Source: Smittium culicis (Eukaryota > Kickxellomycota > Harpellomycetes > Harpellales > Legeriomycetaceae). Taken from it: 64,000 bases of DNA. The stretch is from the NCBI GenBank assembly GCA_001970855.1, contig LSSN01006112.1:1-64000 (forward strand). Reading direction: 5' to 3'. The translations under genes and the position numbers were made by a program. The notes under the pieces were generated by a model. That model was given only the letters and a program-made list of their open reading frames with translations. It had not been told where the DNA came from and did no database searches. Shown here in pieces: positions 44,691 to 64,000 of this stretch (position 1 is its first letter; each line of letters opens with the position of its first letter).

Positions 44691-44745
44691 GTTCTGCTAA
44701 GTTCGCTACTAAAGCAAAGTGCATTGCATCCTCTTTAAATCCGAT

Positions 44746-59507
<14,762 letters not shown>

Positions 59508-59668
59508 AAGAGTGTATAACACGCTTATGTAAATTAACCCTTAATATATTATTTCAGTACTATAACCTTATGTAAATAAAAATTTTAGTTACATAATTAC
59601 AATCTCTACCTAAATTTATAATTTGGATGATCTTAAAATTAATCCTAATTAGGATTAATTTAATTAAT
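59508..59668 (-). promoter_or_regulatory. cox1 5' leader
   Basis: The leader upstream of the cox1 ATG, defined by its near-identical copy at 33943-34103 and a worn one at 19.44-19.51 kb. It contains the palindrome TAATCCTAATTAGGATTA. Confidence 0.6.
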
Positions 59669-60455
59669 TTTTAATTGTGAGCTATATATACATTTATTAT
59701 TTTTGTTTATATATAATAAATAAATCATATATGAACTTGTACCTTATTTATATTATTTATTATTGGAGTTAGGATGACACGTAGTGTTGTAATTTAAATA
59801 AAATTTTTGATAGAATATATAGTAACTACCTAACCTTTATTAATAATATTGAAGATAAACTCAATAAATATTATATGATTAAACTAATATTAAACTACAT
59901 TTTTTAAATATTTATTCCATCATTTTATACTGTTTATATTAAAATATTTAATTGTGCCTAATAGGAAATAAGTTTAAATGTTTAATATAAAAATAGAGTA
60001 ATATATTTATGTTAAACTTAATATTAAAGTTTATATTATTAATATAAGGTAATTAAAGATTTATAATCTAATATAATCAGACAGAGTATAAATAAATCAT
60101 AATTATAAGATAAATGGGTCTGTAATGATCATAAAGAATATCACGTAAAATTTTTAGATAATCTGAATTAAGAAAAATTATAATATAATAGTATTATTTA
60201 ACTTTTATCCCCGCTATATTAGCGGGTACAATTTTATGAACCTTTAGAATATTCATTAACCAAATTTAATGTATATATATATATTTGGGTACCTTAAAGA
60301 GTGTACATTTAAATTAAGTTACGTGGTTGGTTGCCATTCATTGAATCATTACCAACTACAACCCAATAACCCCATTATAATATAATGGGGAATTAAATAT
60401 TACGTAAGGCAACTTGTTTGCTAAACAAAAAGGGAATAAAAGTCATTGAAGGAAA
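59669..60455. other. AT-rich spacer between nad4 and cox1
   Basis: No gene seen. It contains a CCCCGCTATATTAGCGGG hairpin (about 60210-60227), TAACCCCATTATAATATAATGGGG (60365-60391) and a GTTACGTGGTTGGTTG motif. Confidence 0.5.
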
Positions 60456-62630
60456 TTAACTTAATATTGAACTTAAAATATCAATAACATAATCGTAATT
60501 AAGATAATCAAAGAATGAAAATTCTAATGGGCTAGATATATTGAAATTAGAAGGATCAATTAAATTGTTAGATGTTTTACTTACTTCTATGGAGATACTG
60601 TTAGTTTCATCAATTTTAAATATTCCAGATATTTTAGCCGAAAAATTATCCATAGCCGAAGGTCTATTTATCATGCTATCAGCAATATCTATATTTGGAG
60701 TAATATTAAATTCTTGACTTGTTTGTATAAATTCTCTTCAAGCAAGATTATTCCTTTTATCATTTAAAAAACCATCAATATTAGATAGAAATATTCCACC
60801 AGAAACTACACCAAATCCTTTAAAAATAGTTTTACCAATCATAGGTAGTGTCATGTATTGTAGATCTAAACCTATACTTTGTGTTAAAAATTTATAGCCA
60901 AAATCAACTTTGGATAAAATAAACAAACTAACCAAAGTTGAAAAGGCTTCAAGATGTATAGATATTATTACTATACTAAAATAGTTCATTATAGGAGCCT
61001 TTAATGCAATAGCTAATACTAAACAATGTACTAAAATAAAAGATAAATTTTTATATATAACAAATGGGAACATAAATATAATTTTAAGCCATATAAAATA
61101 AATCTTTTTTAATTTTTTAAATATATATTTTAATGAATCCATTCGCCAAATGGGCGTTAATAAAGCAAAAGATAATGTTGGAATAGTTGATACTGAATAT
61201 TCAAATATATCTAAAAATAAATTAGGGAAAATACCAGTAAAAATAACAGCTATAAAAAGAGGGATAATTAAATGAAAATCTCTTAAAACAAAATCTTTAT
61301 TAGATTGAAGATAAAGACTATAAGAACCAAAGAATCCTCGAGAGAAGAACCAAATAGAATAAATAGGAACAATAATAATACTAAAAGTAGCTAGAATAGC
61401 AGTAAAAGATAAATTAAATTTAAAGATACCGATTAAAGATAAGAATTCTCCAATAAAATTAGAAGTTAAAGGAGTAGACATATTAGCTAAAATAAGAATA
61501 AAAAAGAAAAAAGAAAAATAAGGAAGATAAATAGAAAGCCCTTTAAAATAAAGTAAAGTTCTTGTATGAAAAATATCATATAAAATAGCGGCACAAATAA
61601 ATAAAGCAGGAGAAGTAAAACCATGAGCAAGAGAAAAAAATAAAGCACCAGAAAGACCATGATAAGAATTACTAAAAAGAGCTAAAATAATAATAGCCAT
61701 ATGACCTATAGAACTATAAGCTATTATTTTTTTAATATCAATTTGTCTTAAAGTAGAAAAAGAAGAATAAATAAGACTTATAATACCTAATGTCATAATT
61801 AAAGGAGTAAAATAAGAAGAAGCTGAAGGAAATAAAATTAAAGAATATTTTATAAAACCATAAGTAGCTAATTTTAACATCAAAGCTGCTAATATTATTG
61901 AACCTGTTAAAGGAGCTTCAGTATGAGCTAAAGGTAACCATTGATGAAAAGGGATAAGTGGTGTTTTAATAGCAAAAGAAATAAAAAACCCAAACCATAA
62001 TAAAGATTGTGTATAATAATCAATATAAGAAGTTGATATTAATAAATAATCAGTTGTTCCTAAATAAGAATATAATTTTAATATACTAAATAACATTAAT
62101 AATGATCCTGCAAATGTCATTAAAAAAAATTGATATGTTGCATAGATTCTTGTTCTTTTTTCGAGTTTTACAATCCCTCCTTTACCTACAGCTCCTTGTG
62201 GATCACTACCATATATACCTATTAAAAAAAACATAGGTATTAAAGAACTTTCAAAAGAAATATAAAAAATTACAATATCTAATGATGTAAAAATAAAAAT
62301 AAATATTGATTCTAATAATAATAATAATATTATAAATTCTTTTATTTTTTCTTTTATTCCCCAACCACCTAGTATTGCTATTGGCATTATAAAAGCCGTT
62401 AATATAATAAATAATAATGAAATAGTATCTATACCAAATCTTATATTTGATAATAATTGTATGTATACATAATCTGGATTATTATAATCATATACTATCC
62501 ATATCATTATTACAATTATAAATTCTGTTATTGTTGATAACAGACCTATTTTTTTGATTAATAAAGTATTATTAATCGTTAAAATAATTAAAGATCCAAT
62601 TATTGGCACTAATAATAATAATAATAACAT
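60456..62630 (-). CDS. nad4: NADH dehydrogenase subunit 4 with a fused accessory C-terminal domain
   Basis: Residues 1 to about 490 are complete Nad4, a proton-pumping subunit of complex I: MLLLLLLVPIIGSLIILTIN, KTPLIPFHQWLPLAHTEAPL, KKIIAYSSIGHMAIIILALF and the end GIFPNLFLDIFEYSVST. The frame then continues without a stop into a roughly 228-residue extension starting MDSLKYIFKKLKKIYFIWLK (61142). It contains hydrophobic helices, a Gly-rich segment and NRPSAMDNFSAKISG, homologous to the 237-aa frame at 24.7 kb. A TGA at 60738-60740 is Trp; a standard-code reading would cut the last 94 residues. A hairpin CGCCAAATGGGCG (61144-61156) sits exactly at the join. Total 724 aa, far longer than normal Nad4. 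Cleavage of the fusion is possible but unproven. Confidence 0.9.
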
Positions 62631-62700
62631 AATTTGTTTTTTGTTTTTGTTTTTAATACTTCCCGTTATTTCATAATTTTTTGTTTTGTTTTTTTATTTT

Positions 62701-62766
62701 AAGGATTTTAAGGATTTGAACCTTAAGAGAAGCATTTCATGTCTCTCCCTTACCTAATATAATCCC
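62701..62766 (-). tRNA. tRNA-like repeat, copy with GAA in the anticodon position
   Basis: On the minus strand the acceptor GGGATT pairs with AATCCT, and a good T-arm TAAGG/CCTTA with TTCAAAT loop is present. The central hairpin GAGAC-ATGAAAT-GCTTC would put GAA (Phe) in the anticodon position. The D-arm region is only about 14 nt and does not form a normal arm. It is 66 nt long and may be a degenerate tRNA or a tRNA-derived repeat. Confidence 0.35.
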
Positions 62767-62786
62767 ATTATTTATATTTTTATTTT

Positions 62787-62852
62787 AAGGATTTTAAGGA
62801 TTTGAACCTTAAGAGAAGCATTTAATACCTCTCCCTTACCTAATATAATCCC
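62787..62852 (-). tRNA. tRNA-like repeat, copy with TAA in the anticodon position
   Basis: A near-duplicate of the adjacent element, 86 bp away, differing mainly in the central loop: GAGGT-ATTAAAT-GCTTC gives TAA (Leu). Acceptor and T-arm are the same. No long variable arm, so a standard tRNA-Leu is doubtful. Confidence 0.35.
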
Positions 62853-63084
62853 ACATATGCTTAATTATTAAACTACGAAGTAACCAATATAGATGAAAAA
62901 CTTTTTTTTTTAACTTTCGGGATTAATATAGTCTTAAAAATAAAAGTATTAATTTTTATACCTTGAACAGATAATAATATCTAGTTTTATGAAAATTAGT
63001 TTCAATCTCTCAAACTCGGTTATAAATTTAAGGTAAAATGTATATAAGTTTGCAGGTAGGAGGTAAATAGTGAACAAAGATAGT

Positions 63085-63205
63085 GAGTAGATTGGGAATG
63101 TAAAGATTCCCAATGGGTAGATTTCAATATAAAATATTGATATGGAAAGATTTCAATATAAAATATTGATATGGAAAGATTGAAATATATATGGGTAGAT
63201 TCGAA
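63085..63205. repeat. tandem array of mini-hairpin elements
   Basis: Consecutive units: GATTGGGAATGTAAAGATTC then CCAATGGGTAGA, two copies of GATTTCAATATAAAATATTG with ATATGGAAA, then GATTGAAATATATATGGGTAGA. The flanks AGATT and ATGGGTAGA or ATGGAAAGA are shared, the arms differ. Confidence 0.75.
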
Positions 63206-63800
63206 AATAAAAATTTGAAGTTACCATAATAATAAGATACTACGTATCTGGATAATAATAAATATAAGAAAATATATATGAAATTATAATCGTAACGTAG
63301 TTACCTTATATTAATCGTTAGGTAATTAGTTATAAGTTATTATAATAAATAAGCCAGTAACCTCATATAGTTTAATTATATATATTCCTATCCAGGTAGT
63401 ACTTCTATGTTTATAAAAGAAATAATATAAGGTATAGCTATAAGAGTACGTAGTACTATACTTCGATAAGTAATAAAATCTTTTTAAACTATATTACCAT
63501 TTTTATTATCCATTTTTTATTATAAATAAAACTTTTACAAATTAAGTTAATTTATTATTATTAGTAGTAGTATCAGTATTATTAAAAAATATTAGAAAAG
63601 ATAATTGGAAGTAAAAAATAAAAATGAGGTAGGTTTGGTATATATTATCTATCTAATTTTATAAGGATATGACTGATTATAGCATCCTAAATGGATTATA
63701 CAAGGTGTTAATTTTATTAAACCATTGATTACTTAGAAATATAAAATATATCGATTTTATTTGAGACCATTTAATTTTTAATTTTATAACGATTCCAAAA

Positions 63801-63900
63801 GCGTAGGTTGGTTACAATAGACTTATAGCGTAGGTTGGTTACAATAGACTTATAGCGTAGATTGGTTCAAATAAAATAAAGCGTAAGTTGGTTACAACCA
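63801..63900. repeat. 27-bp tandem repeat
   Basis: Four units begin GCGTAGGTTGGTTACAATAG at 63801, 63828, 63855 and 63881. The first two are identical over 27 bp, the last two diverged. Confidence 0.9.
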
Positions 63901-64000
63901 AATAGAGTATATATCTCCAACAATTAAATTTTAAATAATACTACCTATCATAATCATTAATGACCAAATTACTTTATTTTTCACCCAATTTTAATTGAAT

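Larger units (their letters stand above)
62853..64000. other. AT-rich terminal region with repeats
   Basis: No gene seen. It contains a mini-hairpin array (63085-63205), ATACTACGTATC and ACGTAGTTACC palindromes, and a 27-bp tandem repeat near the end. Confidence 0.5.

Overview
The window is part of a large, AT-rich fungal mitochondrial genome. Cob, Cox1 and Nad5 read most like Basidiomycota (for example the [17 protein letters not shown] stretch of Cob); I cannot name the genus. TGA codes for Trp (translation table 4), for example at codon 35 of nad1 and once in nad5 exon 2. No rRNA genes, atp8, nad4L, nad6 or rps3 are visible, so this is a fragment and not the whole molecule.

Layout. The plus strand from 1 to 10.4 kb carries nad1, trnS(UGA), trnP, nad3, trnL(UAG), rnpB (mitochondrial RNase P RNA), atp6, trnR(UCG), trnH, trnV, trnR(UCU), and cob with two introns. 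From about 12 kb to the end all core genes are on the minus strand: cox2 (2 introns), nad2, atp9, cox3 (1 intron), nad5 (1 intron), cox1 (11 introns, 12 exons including two of 11 nt) and nad4. Long non-core stretches (10.4-12.2, 18-28.9, 31-33, 34-40.2, 59.7-60.4 and 62.7-64 kb) are AT-rich and packed with short hairpins and GC-rich repeat clusters.

Introns. There are 16 group I-like introns and one group II intron (cox1, after coding nt 923). Fifteen carry LAGLIDADG reading frames fused in frame to the upstream exon, one (cob i1) holds a decayed GIY-YIG frame, and one (cox2 i2) has no ORF. The cox1 exon lengths place its introns after coding nt 240, 386, 615, 709, 720, 731, 807, 867, 923, 1125 and 1262.

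Accessory system. The main surprise is two families of unrecognised, mostly membrane-spanning proteins scattered between the core genes. Family A (motif YSGR[KN]PIF after a Gly-rich hydrophobic segment) follows cob, follows cox1 as a repeat-shattered pseudogene, and sits at 33.0-33.6 kb. Family B (hydrophobic N-terminal half, an SAK motif, an N-x-P-L/I-E-like motif, C-terminal membrane helices) sits at 24.7 kb, at 12.3-12.8 kb, at 20.6-21.1 kb, in decayed pieces at 18.2-19.3 kb, and as a roughly 228-residue extension fused in frame to the C-terminus of nad4. Several members lie behind duplicated 5' leaders of core genes: cox3's leader and first five codons at 25.4 kb, atp6's leader at 12.9 and 24.6 kb, cox2's leader plus a 5' piece of cox1 at 33.7-34.1 kb, and a worn cox1 leader at 19.4 kb. 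The arrangement resembles the chimeric ORFs linked to plant cytoplasmic male sterility; function is unknown, and several copies are broken by stops, homopolymer frameshifts or inserted GC repeats.
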